Part shown: positions 1-8,190 of the stretch, piece by piece | Numbering within the stretch: the first letter of the stretch is position 1 | Layout: the number at the start of each line of letters is the position of its first letter | NCBI RefSeq assembly: GCF_022807995.1 | Contig: NZ_CP094351.1 | Location: 3,565,001-3,629,000 of the forward strand | DNA length: 64,000 nucleotides | Source: Pseudomonas orientalis | Lineage (GTDB): Bacteria; Pseudomonadota; Gammaproteobacteria; Pseudomonadales; Pseudomonadaceae | Reading direction: 5' to 3' | Notes under the pieces: model-generated | Told to the model about the DNA's origin: nothing | What the model saw: only the letters and a program-made list of their open reading frames with translations | Database searches by the model: none | Program-made: the position numbers and the translations under genes

Positions 1-810
1 CAGCGTCAGCAGCGGGTCGAAACCGTCATTGGGATAGATCATGGTGGTGCCGTGGGTGATGCACCCCAGGTTGCCCATGACCATGCCGAAACAATGGTAC
101 AGCGGCACGGGAATCACTAAACGGTCTTGCGCGGTAAGCCCCAGGCTTTCGCCGACCATATAGCCGTTGTTGAGGATGTTGTGGTGGCTGAGGGTGGCGC
201 CTTTGGGAAAGCCGGTGGTGCCGGAGGTGTACTGGATATTCACCGGCTGGTCGACATGCAGGCTGGCCTGGCGGGTATGCAGTTGCTGCACAGGGACGCT
301 CGCACCCAGCGCCGACAAGTGCGCCCAGGGCATGAATGGCGTGGGCGGGTTGGGGTCCAGGCTGATGATGCCGCGCAGGCCGGGCTTGAGCTCCTGCAGC
401 ATGGCGTGATAATCGGAGGTCTTGAACGCGCTGGCGCACACCAGCCACTGGCAGCCCGACTGCTTGAGCACGTAGTCCAGCTCACTGGTGCGATACGCCG
501 GGTTGATATTGACCAGAATCACCCCGAGCTTGGCACTGGCGATCTGGCAGATACACCACTCGGCGCAATTGGGCGCCCAGATACCCAGGCGGTCGCCGGT
601 CTGCATGCCCAACGCGATGAACGCCCTGGCGTGTAATTCAACCGTCTCGGCCAATTGACGCCAGGTCAAGCGTCGCTGTTGATGGCGGACCACCAAGGCT
701 TCGCCATCTGGATGTTGCGCAGCGGTACGATCGAACGCCTCGCCAATCGTCATGGCCAGCAAGGCCTTGTCCTGGGAGCCACGGCTGTAGCTCTGATTCG
801 GTTGATCCAT
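1..810 (-). CDS. AMP-binding acyl-CoA synthetase, C-terminal part outside the window
   Basis: The N-terminal 270 residues of an ANL-superfamily acyl-CoA ligase, which activates a carboxylic acid to its CoA thioester through an acyl-AMP. The P-loop-like A3 motif YTSGTTGFPKG is visible near residue 192, followed by LSHHNILNNGY and a VPLYHCFGMVMG stretch, all typical of fatty/branched acyl-CoA synthetases. The start is ATG at 810, preceded on the minus strand by AGGGG. It is divergent from liuA and shares the LiuR-like operator region, so a role in supplying branched-chain or medium-chain acyl-CoA to the Liu pathway is likely but inferred. The gene runs off the left edge, so length and C-terminal lid domain cannot be judged. 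Confidence 0.9.
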   Translation of the reverse strand, partial: MDQPNQSYSRGSQDKALLAMTIGEAFDRTAAQHPDGEALVVRHQQRRLTWRQLAETVELHARAFIALGMQTGDRLGIWAPNCAEWCICQIASAKLGVILVNINPAYRTSELDYVLKQSGCQWLVCASAFKTSDYHAMLQELKPGLRGIISLDPNPPTPFMPWAHLSALGASVPVQQLHTRQASLHVDQPVNIQYTSGTTGFPKGATLSHHNILNNGYMVGESLGLTAQDRLVIPVPLYHCFGMVMGNLGCITHGTTMIYPNDGFDPLLTL

Positions 811-837
811 AACGACCCCTGTTGTCTTTTTTGTAGG

Positions 838-897
838 TTGACGTAAACGTAAACTACGATTGACAGCGCCGCAACGCAAGCTTACGTTAACGTAAAG
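838..897. promoter_or_regulatory. Two LiuR-like operator palindromes
   Basis: Between the divergent acyl-CoA synthetase and liuA lie TTGACGTAAACGTAAA (838-853) and CTTACGTTAACGTAAAG (881-897); the second contains a perfect 14-bp palindrome at 882-895. Paired ACGT-core palindromes are what I expect for the MerR-family regulator LiuR in front of liu operons in gamma-proteobacteria. The regulator gene itself is not in the window. Confidence 0.65.
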
Positions 898-968
898 GTT
901 AGCGCCCTCCCCCGCGCCCGGCCTTCACAACAACACAACAACAAAAGCTCACATTAAGGTGCCTGTCC

Positions 969-2132
969 ATGAGTTACCCGTCCCTGAACTTCGCCCTCGG
1001 CGAAACCATCGACATGCTGCGCGACCAGGTGCAATCCTTTGTGGCCAAGGAGATCGCGCCCCGCGCGGCCCAGATCGACATCGACAATCTGTTTCCCGCT
1101 GACCTGTGGCGCAAGTTCGGCGACATGGGCCTGCTGGGCATCACCGTGCCGGAGGAGTACGGCGGCGCCGGCCTGGGCTATCTGGCGCACGTGGTGAGCA
1201 TGGAAGAAATCAGCCGTGGCTCGGCTTCGGTGGCGTTGTCCTACGGGGCCCACTCCAACCTGTGCGTCAACCAGATCAACCGCAACGGCACCCACGCACA
1301 GAAACTCAAATACCTGCCCAAGCTGATCAGCGGCGAGCACATCGGCGCCTTGGCGATGAGCGAGCCGAATGCCGGTTCCGACGTAGTGTCGATGAGACTG
1401 CGCGCCGACAAACGCGGCGACGTGTATGTACTCAACGGCAGCAAGACCTGGATCACCAACGGTCCCGACGCCAACACCTATGTGATCTACGCCAAGACTG
1501 ACCTGGAAAAAGGCGCCCACGGCATCACTGCGTTTATCGTCGAGCGCGACTGGCCAGGCTTCAGCCGCAGCACCAAGTTCGACAAGCTGGGCATGCGCGG
1601 TTCCAACACCTGCGAGCTGTTTTTCGATGACGTCGAAGTGCCCGAAGAGAACATCCTCGGCGTACTCAATGGCGGCGTCAAAGTGCTGATGAGCGGCCTC
1701 GATTACGAACGCGTGGTGCTTTCCGGCGGCCCCACCGGGATCATGCAGGCCTGCATGGACCTGATCGTGCCCTACATCCACGACCGCAAGCAGTTCGGCC
1801 AGAGCATTGGCGAGTTCCAGCTGATCCAGGGCAAGGTTGCCGATATGTACACCCAGCTCAATGCCAGCCGCGCCTACCTCTACGCGGTGGCCCAGGCCTG
1901 CGAGCGCGGCGAAACCACGCGCAAGGATGCCGCCGGGGTAATTCTTTACAGCGCCGAACGCGCCACGCAAATGGCTCTTGATGCGATCCAGATTCTGGGC
2001 GGCAACGGCTACATCAATGAGTTCCCCGCCGGACGCCTGTTGCGTGATGCCAAGCTGTACGAAATCGGCGCCGGCACCAGTGAGATTCGGCGGATGTTGA
2101 TCGGTCGCGAACTGTTCAACGAAACCCGCTGA
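969..2132 (+). CDS. liuA: Isovaleryl-CoA dehydrogenase LiuA
   Basis: A 387-residue FAD acyl-CoA dehydrogenase that oxidises isovaleryl-CoA to 3-methylcrotonyl-CoA in leucine degradation, passing electrons to ETF. Family signatures are [13 protein letters not shown] near residue 128, WITNGPDA near 161 and the C-terminal [12 protein letters not shown]. Glu247 in [12 protein letters not shown] sits where isovaleryl-CoA dehydrogenases carry the catalytic base, which separates them from other acyl-CoA dehydrogenases. It is first in a liuABCD run, 11 bases upstream of liuB, and sits behind the LiuR-like palindromes. Length is normal for the family. Confidence 0.95.
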   Translation: MSYPSLNFALGETIDMLRDQVQSFVAKEIAPRAAQIDIDNLFPADLWRKFGDMGLLGITVPEEYGGAGLGYLAHVVSMEEISRGSASVALSYGAHSNLCVNQINRNGTHAQKLKYLPKLISGEHIGALAMSEPNAGSDVVSMRLRADKRGDVYVLNGSKTWITNGPDANTYVIYAKTDLEKGAHGITAFIVERDWPGFSRSTKFDKLGMRGSNTCELFFDDVEVPEENILGVLNGGVKVLMSGLDYERVVLSGGPTGIMQACMDLIVPYIHDRKQFGQSIGEFQLIQGKVADMYTQLNASRAYLYAVAQACERGETTRKDAAGVILYSAERATQMALDAIQILGGNGYINEFPAGRLLRDAKLYEIGAGTSEIRRMLIGRELFNETR

Positions 2133-2143
2133 AGGAGCGCCCC

Positions 2144-3751
2144 ATGGCTACCCTGCACACCCAGCTCAACCCACGCTCGACGGAATTCGTCGCCAACAGC
2201 GCGGCGATGCGCCAACAGGTCGACGCGCTGCACACCCTGCTCGCCCAGGTACAACAAGGCGGCGGCGCCAAGGCCCAGGAACGCCACACCTCGCGCGGCA
2301 AACTGCTGCCACGTGAGCGCATCAATCGCTTGCTCGACCCAGGCTCGCCATTTCTCGAATTGAGCCAGCTGGCCGCCCATCAGGTGTATGGCGAAGACGT
2401 GCCCGCCGCCGGCGTGATTGCCGGCATCGGCCGTGTGGAAGGTGTCGAATGCATGATCGTCGCCAACGATGCCACCGTGAAGGGCGGTTCGTACTACCCG
2501 CTGACGGTCAAGAAACACTTGCGCGCCCAGACCATCGCCGAACAGAACCGCCTGCCGTGTATCTATCTGGTGGACTCCGGCGGTGCCAACCTGCCGCGCC
2601 AGGATGAAGTATTCCCGGACCGCGAACACTTCGGGCGGATCTTCTTCAACCAGGCCACTATGAGCGCCCAGGGCATCCCGCAGATTGCCGTGGTGATGGG
2701 CTCGTGCACCGCCGGTGGCGCCTATGTGCCGGCGATGGCCGACGAAGCGATCATGGTGCGCCAACAGGCGACGATCTTCCTCGCCGGCCCGCCACTGGTG
2801 AAGGCCGCCACCGGCGAAGTGGTCAGCGCCGAAGACCTCGGCGGCGCCGATGTGCACTGCCGGATTTCCGGCGTGGCCGATCACTATGCCGACAACGATG
2901 AACACGCCCTGGCCCTGGCCCGTCGCAGCGTGGCCAATCTCAATTGGCGCAAGCTCGGTGAGTTGCGCCAACGCCCGCCCGTGGCGCCGTTGTGCAGCGG
3001 CGAAGAGCTCTATGGCGTGATCCCGGCCGATGCCAAGCAGCCGTTCGACGTGCGCGAAGTGATCGCACGGTTGGTGGACGCTTCGGTGTTCGATGAGTTC
3101 AAGGCGCTGTTCGGCACCACCCTGGTGTGCGGCTTTGCGCACTTGCACGGTTACCCGGTGGCAATCCTGGCCAACAACGGAATTCTGTTTGCCGAAGCTG
3201 CGCAGAAAGGCGCGCACTTTATCGAACTGGCCTGCCAGCGCGGGATTCCGCTGCTGTTCCTGCAAAATATCACGGGTTTCATGGTCGGCCAGAAGTACGA
3301 AGCCGGCGGCATCGCCAAGCACGGCGCCAAACTGGTGACGGCGGTAGCCTGCGCCAAGGTGCCGAAGTTCACGGTGATCATCGGTGGCAGTTTCGGTGCA
3401 GGCAACTACGGCATGTGCGGGCGCGCCTATGACCCGCGATTTTTGTGGATGTGGCCCAATGCACGCATCGGCGTGATGGGCGCCGAACAGGCGGCGGGCG
3501 TGCTGGTGCAGGTCAAGCGCGAGCAGGCCGAGCGCGCCGGTAACGCGTTCAGTGCCGAGGATGAGGCCGCGATCAAGCAGCCGATCCTCGACCAATACGA
3601 AACCCAGGGCCACCCCTACTACTCCAGCGCACGCTTGTGGGATGACGGCGTCATCGACCCGTTGCAGACCCGCGAAGTACTGGCCCTGGCGCTGTCCGCC
3701 GCCCTCAATGCGCCTATCGAGCCGAGCCGCTTCGGCGTGTTCCGCATGTAA
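2144..3751 (+). CDS. liuB: 3-methylcrotonyl-CoA carboxylase beta subunit LiuB
   Basis: Carboxyltransferase subunit (535 residues) of methylcrotonyl-CoA carboxylase, which transfers CO2 from carboxybiotin on LiuD to 3-methylcrotonyl-CoA. Visible carboxyltransferase blocks are the N-terminal [22 protein letters not shown], the CoA-binding [11 protein letters not shown], the [12 protein letters not shown] oxyanion-hole region and the C-terminal [10 protein letters not shown]. The length is that of the methylcrotonyl/geranyl-CoA carboxylase beta family. Lying between isovaleryl-CoA dehydrogenase and an enoyl-CoA hydratase argues for methylcrotonyl-CoA as substrate. AGGAG lies just before the start. 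Confidence 0.95.
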   Translation: MATLHTQLNPRSTEFVANSAAMRQQVDALHTLLAQVQQGGGAKAQERHTSRGKLLPRERINRLLDPGSPFLELSQLAAHQVYGEDVPAAGVIAGIGRVEGVECMIVANDATVKGGSYYPLTVKKHLRAQTIAEQNRLPCIYLVDSGGANLPRQDEVFPDREHFGRIFFNQATMSAQGIPQIAVVMGSCTAGGAYVPAMADEAIMVRQQATIFLAGPPLVKAATGEVVSAEDLGGADVHCRISGVADHYADNDEHALALARRSVANLNWRKLGELRQRPPVAPLCSGEELYGVIPADAKQPFDVREVIARLVDASVFDEFKALFGTTLVCGFAHLHGYPVAILANNGILFAEAAQKGAHFIELACQRGIPLLFLQNITGFMVGQKYEAGGIAKHGAKLVTAVACAKVPKFTVIIGGSFGAGNYGMCGRAYDPRFLWMWPNARIGVMGAEQAAGVLVQVKREQAERAGNAFSAEDEAAIKQPILDQYETQGHPYYSSARLWDDGVIDPLQTREVLALALSAALNAPIEPSRFGVFRM

Positions 3752-3752
3752 C

Positions 3753-3856
3753 CTGCAGGAGCGAGCTCGCTCGCGAAAAACGTCCAGTCAACGCGTGCAT
3801 CCTGGATACCCGCGTTACCGTTGACGACCTTCGCGAGCAAGCTTGCTCCTACAGGA
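3753..3856. repeat. REPIN of the GGAGCGAGC family inside the liu operon
   Basis: Two inverted REP units, GCAGGAGCGAGCTCGCTCGCG at the left and CGCGAGCAAGCTTGCTCCTAC at the right, enclose about 55 bases. This is the REP doublet (REPIN) layout of fluorescens-group pseudomonads. It fills almost the whole liuB-liuC gap and ends 28 bases before the liuC start, so it probably forms hairpins within the polycistronic mRNA. Confidence 0.9.
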
Positions 3857-3884
3857 GGCCTCTCATTTTCATGGAGCTTCTTGC

Positions 3885-4691
3885 ATGAGCGATTTCAACA
3901 CCCTCGAACTGGTCACCGACAGCCGTGGCTTTGCCACGCTGTGGCTCAGCCGTGAAGCCAAGAACAACGCGTTCAATGCGCAGATGATCCGCGAACTGAT
4001 CATCGCTCTCGACCACGTACAGGGCGATCCGTCCCTGCGCTTTCTGGTGTTGCGCGGGCGCGGCAAGCACTTCAGCGCCGGCGCAGACCTGGCCTGGATG
4101 CAGCAGTCGGCCGAGCTGGATTACCACACCAACCTGGACGACGCCCGTGAGCTGGCCGAGTTGATGTACAACCTGGCCAAGCTGAAAATCCCCACCCTGG
4201 CGGTGGTGCAAGGCGCCGCTTACGGCGGCGCGCTGGGCTTGATCAGTTGCTGCGACATGGCGATCGGCGCCGATGACGCGCAGTTCTGCCTGTCGGAAGT
4301 GCGTATCGGCCTGGCACCGGCGGTGATCAGCCCATTCGTGGTGCAGGCCATCGGTGAACGCGCGGCCCGTCGCTATGCCTTGACGGCCGAGCGGTTTGGC
4401 GGCCAGCGTGCACGCGAGATCGGCCTGTTGGCGGAAAGCTACCCGGTCGAGACGTTGGAGCAACGGGTGGATGAGTGGATCGCCAATCTGCTGCAGAACA
4501 GCCCGGCGGCGATGCGTTCGAGCAAAGACTTATTGCGTGAGGTGGGCAACGGTGCCTTGACCCCGGCGCTGCGGCGTTACTGTGAAAACGCCATCGCGCG
4601 TATCCGGGTCAGTGCCGAGGGCCAGGAAGGCTTGCGCGCTTTTCTGCAAAAACGCGCACCCAGCTGGCAAACCAAGGAGCCGCACCCATGA
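3885..4691 (+). CDS. liuC: 3-methylglutaconyl-CoA hydratase LiuC
   Basis: A 268-residue crotonase-fold protein that hydrates 3-methylglutaconyl-CoA to HMG-CoA in leucine degradation. The crotonase oxyanion-hole segments GRGKHFSAGADLAWM and VVQGAAYGGALGLISCCD are clear. The reading frame stays open upstream through the REPIN, but ATG 3885, with GGAG 12 bases upstream and an N-terminus beginning MSDFNTLELV, is the sensible start. The stop overlaps the liuD start (ATGA), indicating translational coupling. The next pathway enzyme, HMG-CoA lyase (liuE), is not in the window. Confidence 0.92.
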   Translation: MSDFNTLELVTDSRGFATLWLSREAKNNAFNAQMIRELIIALDHVQGDPSLRFLVLRGRGKHFSAGADLAWMQQSAELDYHTNLDDARELAELMYNLAKLKIPTLAVVQGAAYGGALGLISCCDMAIGADDAQFCLSEVRIGLAPAVISPFVVQAIGERAARRYALTAERFGGQRAREIGLLAESYPVETLEQRVDEWIANLLQNSPAAMRSSKDLLREVGNGALTPALRRYCENAIARIRVSAEGQEGLRAFLQKRAPSWQTKEPHP

Positions 4692-6613
4692 GTACACTGA
4701 CTAGCGTGCTGGTGGCCAACCGTGGCGAAATTGCCTGCCGGGTCATGCGCACCGCCAAGGCGATGGGGCTGACCACGGTGGCTGTGCACAGTGCGATCGA
4801 CCGTGATGCGCGGCACAGCCGCGAGGCGGATATTCGTGTCGACCTGGGCGGCAGCAAGGCCACCGACAGTTACCTGCAGATCGACAAACTGATCGCCGCC
4901 GCCCACGCCAGCGGCGCCCAGGCGATTCATCCGGGTTACGGCTTTTTGTCGGAAAACGCCGGGTTCGCCCGGGCCGTCGAGGCAGCGGGCTTGATCTTCC
5001 TCGGCCCGCCCGCCTCGGCCATTGACGCCATGGGCAGCAAGTCGGCGGCCAAGGCGCTGATGGAAACCGCCGGTGTGCCGCTGGTGCCGGGCTATCACGG
5101 CGAGGCCCAGGACCTGGAGACTTTCCGCGAAGCCTGTACGCGTATCGGTTATCCCGTACTGCTCAAAGCCACGGCCGGCGGCGGCGGCAAGGGCATGAAG
5201 GTGGTCGAGGATGTCAGCCAGCTGGCAGAAGCCCTGGCCTCCGCCCAGCGTGAAGCCCTGTCGTCATTCGGCAACGGGCAGATGCTGGTGGAGAAATACC
5301 TGCTCAAACCGCGCCATGTGGAGATCCAGGTATTTGCCGATCGACACGGCAACTGTCTGTACCTCAATGAGCGCGATTGCTCGATCCAGCGCCGTCATCA
5401 AAAGGTCGTCGAAGAAGCCCCCGCGCCGGGACTCAGTGCCGAGCAACGCAAGGCCATGGGCGAAGCGGCGGTACGCGCGGCGCAGGCGATCGGCTATGTG
5501 GGCGCGGGCACCGTGGAGTTCCTGCTGGATGCCCGCGGCGAGTTTTTCTTCATGGAGATGAACACCCGCCTGCAAGTCGAGCATCCGGTCACCGAGGCGA
5601 TTACCGGCCTCGACCTGGTGGCCTGGCAGATCCGGGTGGCCCAGGGCGAGGTGCTGCCGATCACCCAGGCGCAGGTACCGCTGAAGGGGCATGCCATTGA
5701 GGTAAGGCTGTATGCCGAAGACCCGGCCAACGATTTTCTCCCTGCCACCGGACGGTTGGCGCTGTACCGCGAGTCCACCCCAGGCCCGGGGCGGCGCGTG
5801 GACAGCGGCGTTGAACAAGGAGACAGCGTTTCGCCCTTCTACGACCCGATGCTCGGCAAGCTGATTGCCTGGGGCGAGGACCGCGAGCAGGCGCGGCTGC
5901 GCTTGCTGGGCATGCTCGACGAGTATGCGGTGGGCGGGCTCAAGACCAACCTGGGCTTCCTGCGGCGCATCATTGGGCATCCGGCCTTTGCCGCGGCCGA
6001 GCTGGATACCGGGTTTATTCCACGCTATCAGGCTGAGCTGCTGCCGGTGGCCGGGGCCTTGAGCGATGAGTTCTGGCAGGCGGCAGGTGCGGCCTTTATG
6101 CAAACCTTGCCAGCCGGTGACGGACCGTGGGCCGCTACCCACGGCTTTCGCGCGGGACTGCCGGCGCAGGTTTCACTGCATTTGAGCTGTAACGGCCAGG
6201 ATCGACTGGTCACACTGGCCGGGCAATCGTCGCCACTCACAGACGAGCGCCTGGTAATCGAACACCAAGGTATGCGCCGCTGCCATCTGGCGGTGCGCGA
6301 TGAAGACACCGTGTACCTGCGTTGGGATGGCGAGATGCAGGCGATCAGCCTGTTCGACCCGATTGCGGCGGCCGAGGCCGGCCACACGCCTCAAGGCGGC
6401 CTCACTGCGCCCATGAACGGCAGCATTGTGCGCGTGCTGGTGGACATCGGCCAACGCGTCGAAGCCGGTGCGCAACTGGTGGTACTTGAAGCGATGAAGA
6501 TGGAACACAGTATCCGCGCGCCTGCGGCGGGCGTAGTCAAGGCGCTGTTTTGCCAGGAGGGCGAGATGGTCGCCGAAGGCAGTGCACTGGTGGAACTGGA
6601 GCCGGCGGACTAG
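4688..6613 (+). CDS. liuD: 3-methylcrotonyl-CoA carboxylase alpha subunit LiuD (biotin-containing)
   Basis: A 641-residue subunit combining biotin carboxylase and biotin carrier functions. In order: biotin carboxylase N-domain (VLVANRGEIACRVMR at residues 8-22), ATP-grasp with the glycine-rich KATAGGGGKGMK near 160, the catalytic MEMNTRLQVEHPVTE near 295, the biotin carboxylase C-domain, and a biotinyl domain at the C-terminus with the biotinylated Lys604 in EAMKMEHS. Its start overlaps liuC by four bases. Its TAG stop at 6611-6613 lies in a CTAG that also contains the stop of the convergent repressor gene, so the two coding regions overlap by 4 bp. Confidence 0.95.
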   Translation: MSTLTSVLVANRGEIACRVMRTAKAMGLTTVAVHSAIDRDARHSREADIRVDLGGSKATDSYLQIDKLIAAAHASGAQAIHPGYGFLSENAGFARAVEAAGLIFLGPPASAIDAMGSKSAAKALMETAGVPLVPGYHGEAQDLETFREACTRIGYPVLLKATAGGGGKGMKVVEDVSQLAEALASAQREALSSFGNGQMLVEKYLLKPRHVEIQVFADRHGNCLYLNERDCSIQRRHQKVVEEAPAPGLSAEQRKAMGEAAVRAAQAIGYVGAGTVEFLLDARGEFFFMEMNTRLQVEHPVTEAITGLDLVAWQIRVAQGEVLPITQAQVPLKGHAIEVRLYAEDPANDFLPATGRLALYRESTPGPGRRVDSGVEQGDSVSPFYDPMLGKLIAWGEDREQARLRLLGMLDEYAVGGLKTNLGFLRRIIGHPAFAAAELDTGFIPRYQAELLPVAGALSDEFWQAAGAAFMQTLPAGDGPWAATHGFRAGLPAQVSLHLSCNGQDRLVTLAGQSSPLTDERLVIEHQGMRRCHLAVRDEDTVYLRWDGEMQAISLFDPIAAAEAGHTPQGGLTAPMNGSIVRVLVDIGQRVEAGAQLVVLEAMKMEHSIRAPAAGVVKALFCQEGEMVAEGSALVELEPAD

Positions 6614-7245
6614 AACTTCGCCGTGGCTTGCACGACAACGCCCAGAATGCGGCAATCTTCGGTGAACAGCAGTTTGGGATAGGTAGGATTGAGCGGCACC
6701 AGGTAAAGCTGGCCGCTGTCTGCCTGCAACTGGCGAAAGGTAGCCTGGGGGTTGTCCAGCCATTGCACAACCACCAGCTTGCCGGGCTGCGCCTTGACGG
6801 CCGGATCGACCAGGATCAGCATGCCTGCGCTGATGCTCAGGCCTGTGGGCGCGGTCATGGCGTCGCCGATCACCGGCAGCCAGAAGGCTTCGCCGTGGGC
6901 GTGGTAATCGGTCGATTCGAAGCGCTCCGGTCCATAGCAGGCCCGCGCCTCACGCAGCTCGCACACGCCGTTCCAGTCGTTGACCGGGTAGCGAAAGTAC
7001 GGGTTGTAGTGGTGCTCCAGTGCCGACTGTGTGTCCGCCCTCTCGCGAATCTCCAGCGCGACTTCAAGGTAGCCCAGCCCCAGTTCCGCCAGTACCCGGT
7101 TCATATCCGCCAGGCTCGGAACGCGGCGCTTGTTGAGCCAATGGCCCACGCCGCCCTGAGACATGCCCAGGCGCTCCGCCAGTTCATCCTGCGTAACCTT
7201 GCGGTCTTTCATGTTGGCTCGAACCAACGCTATCCAGTTATCCAT
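6610..7245 (-). CDS. XRE/S24 LexA-like repressor (PrtR/CI type)
   Basis: A roughly 211-residue repressor with an N-terminal helix-turn-helix (VTQDELAERLGMSQGGVGHWLNKRR) and a C-terminal S24-like peptidase domain of the CI/LexA/PrtR kind, expected to self-cleave on RecA activation. The frame is open to an ATG at 7302, but the second ATG at 7245 gives the N-terminus (MDNWIALVRANMK) I expect for this family. The upstream one would place a perfect inverted repeat inside coding DNA. No pyocin or phage genes lie next to it, unlike PrtR proper, so its target is probably local or elsewhere on the chromosome. Confidence 0.8.
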   Translation of the reverse strand: MDNWIALVRANMKDRKVTQDELAERLGMSQGGVGHWLNKRRVPSLADMNRVLAELGLGYLEVALEIRERADTQSALEHHYNPYFRYPVNDWNGVCELREARACYGPERFESTDYHAHGEAFWLPVIGDAMTAPTGLSISAGMLILVDPAVKAQPGKLVVVQWLDNPQATFRQLQADSGQLYLVPLNPTYPKLLFTEDCRILGVVVQATAKF

Positions 7246-7254
7246 GGCGCTGAC

Positions 7255-7328
7255 AATACGTTGCGTATTTTCCAGGGCAATAAACAGTTTGTAGTAATCC
7301 ATAAAACGACATAAATACGATACGTACT
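7255..7328. promoter_or_regulatory. Two operator-like inverted repeats between the repressor and the small gene
   Basis: AATACG-TTG-CGTATT at 7255-7269 and AATACG-ATA-CGTACT at 7314-7328 share the pattern AATACGnnnCGTAyT and start 59 bases apart. One lies just before the preferred repressor start at 7245, the other 47 bases before the small gene at 7375. This fits autoregulation and divergent control by the S24 repressor. Confidence 0.55.
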
Positions 7329-7374
7329 ATTATCGATATAAGGTTTTCGACACCCACCCAGAGTACCGCCCCTT

Positions 7375-7725
7375 ATGACGACGAGCCCGTATTCCCTGCC
7401 TGAAACACCTGAACACACTGAGCTGCACGATATGCGCTGCAGCGGCGCCGCACAGCGCGCGCTGGACTATTACTTGAAAGAAGAGATGTCTGCGCCCGCC
7501 TCGGACTCGACCTTCTTCACCCTCAAACCAGGCATCAGCCAGGAGGAAGCGCTGGTGCACGCCTCCGACCTGCTGCGCAGTGCCGCAGCAACCGCCTACG
7601 AGTCGGCGAGCAGCCATCAGGGCAGTCAGCGTGACCTGGCATTTTCCGTGGTGTATTTGATCGATATGGCGAAGGCGATGGTGGAGCGGTCATTGCGAAC
7701 CCCGGACGCTCATGCAAACGGATGA
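7375..7725 (+). CDS. Small DUF3077/DUF6124-like protein
   Basis: A 116-residue protein of unknown function. The central FFTLKPGISQEEALVHASDLLRSA and the C-terminal LAFSVVYLIDMAKAMVERSL resemble the small Pseudomonas proteins classed as DUF3077 or DUF6124, which are common next to regulators and have many paralogues. It has no signal peptide, membrane span or cysteine cluster and is predicted to be cytoplasmic and mostly helical. It diverges from the S24 repressor, and one of the two operator-like palindromes lies in its promoter region. No strong Shine-Dalgarno is visible. Family assignment is from memory of sequence pattern and is moderate. Confidence 0.65.
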   Translation: MTTSPYSLPETPEHTELHDMRCSGAAQRALDYYLKEEMSAPASDSTFFTLKPGISQEEALVHASDLLRSAAATAYESASSHQGSQRDLAFSVVYLIDMAKAMVERSLRTPDAHANG

Positions 7726-7767
7726 GCCCGCACGGGAAAAATATTTCTATCGAACGGATAAAAACAT

Positions 7768-7796
7768 TTGACTTGCAAATGATAATGATTATTATT
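7768..7796 (+). promoter_or_regulatory. Fur-boxed promoter of the PrrF-type sRNA
   Basis: TTGACT (7768-7773) and TATTAT (7790-7795) with a 16-base spacer form a sigma-70 promoter. The overlapping AAATGATAATGATTATTATT matches the Fur box repeat pattern (GATAAT/ATTATT units). Iron-loaded Fur would occlude the promoter, so transcription is expected under iron starvation. Confidence 0.85.
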
Positions 7797-7799
7797 GGA

Positions 7800-7917
7800 C
7801 CCAGCTGATCGCGAGATCAGTCGATAGACCAAGAGACCTTAGGTCGGACTCCTGGAATATCTCCTCATCAGGCTAATCACGGTTTTTGACCCGGCTCTTT
7901 GGCCGGGTCTTTTTTTT
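7800..7917 (+). ncRNA. prrF: PrrF iron-responsive small regulatory RNA
   Basis: A roughly 115-base intergenic transcript unit. The 5' part (CTGATCGCGAGATCAG) forms a hairpin. The middle carries the conserved pairing segment CTCCTCATCAGGCTAATCAC, which in Pseudomonas PrrF RNAs base-pairs near the starts of mRNAs for iron-containing proteins such as sodB. The 3' end is a strong terminator hairpin followed by eight T. The Fur-box promoter directly upstream supports the assignment. Only one copy is present here; outside P. aeruginosa, prrF copies usually lie at separate loci. Confidence 0.88.
7888..7917 (+). terminator. Rho-independent terminator of prrF
   Basis: GACCCGGC (7888-7895) pairs with GCCGGGTC (7902-7909) around a short loop, followed by eight T residues (7910-7917). 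Confidence 0.92.
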
Positions 7918-8049
7918 GCCAGTTATTTCTGGCATGGCTTCAGGCTAATGAAGACTGTGTATTGCTCGATGGCGCGGATGGTAGCAAAAGACCATTGCGA
8001 AAAGAAAGCCACACCAGGATTTCAGCCCATATCTGCGCGATTTAGCGCT

Positions 8050-8064
8050 TGAGAATCAATCTCA
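8050..8064. promoter_or_regulatory. Possible second Fur-like site
   Basis: TGAGAATCAATCTCA has 7-1-7 dyad symmetry with one mismatched pair and resembles the TGATAATNATTATCA Fur core. It lies about 130 bases downstream of prrF and 126 bases before the M14 peptidase gene. Weak evidence on its own. Confidence 0.25.
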
Positions 8065-8190
8065 TGGACCCTAAGCTGCGGCGGCGTCACGGATGACGCC
8101 CCCCTCATTCATGCAACAATTTTGCTTCCAGACATTGCCTGCTGCCTGTGTAAGATAGCCGCCACATCCTCATATTCAGGCAACCAGACT

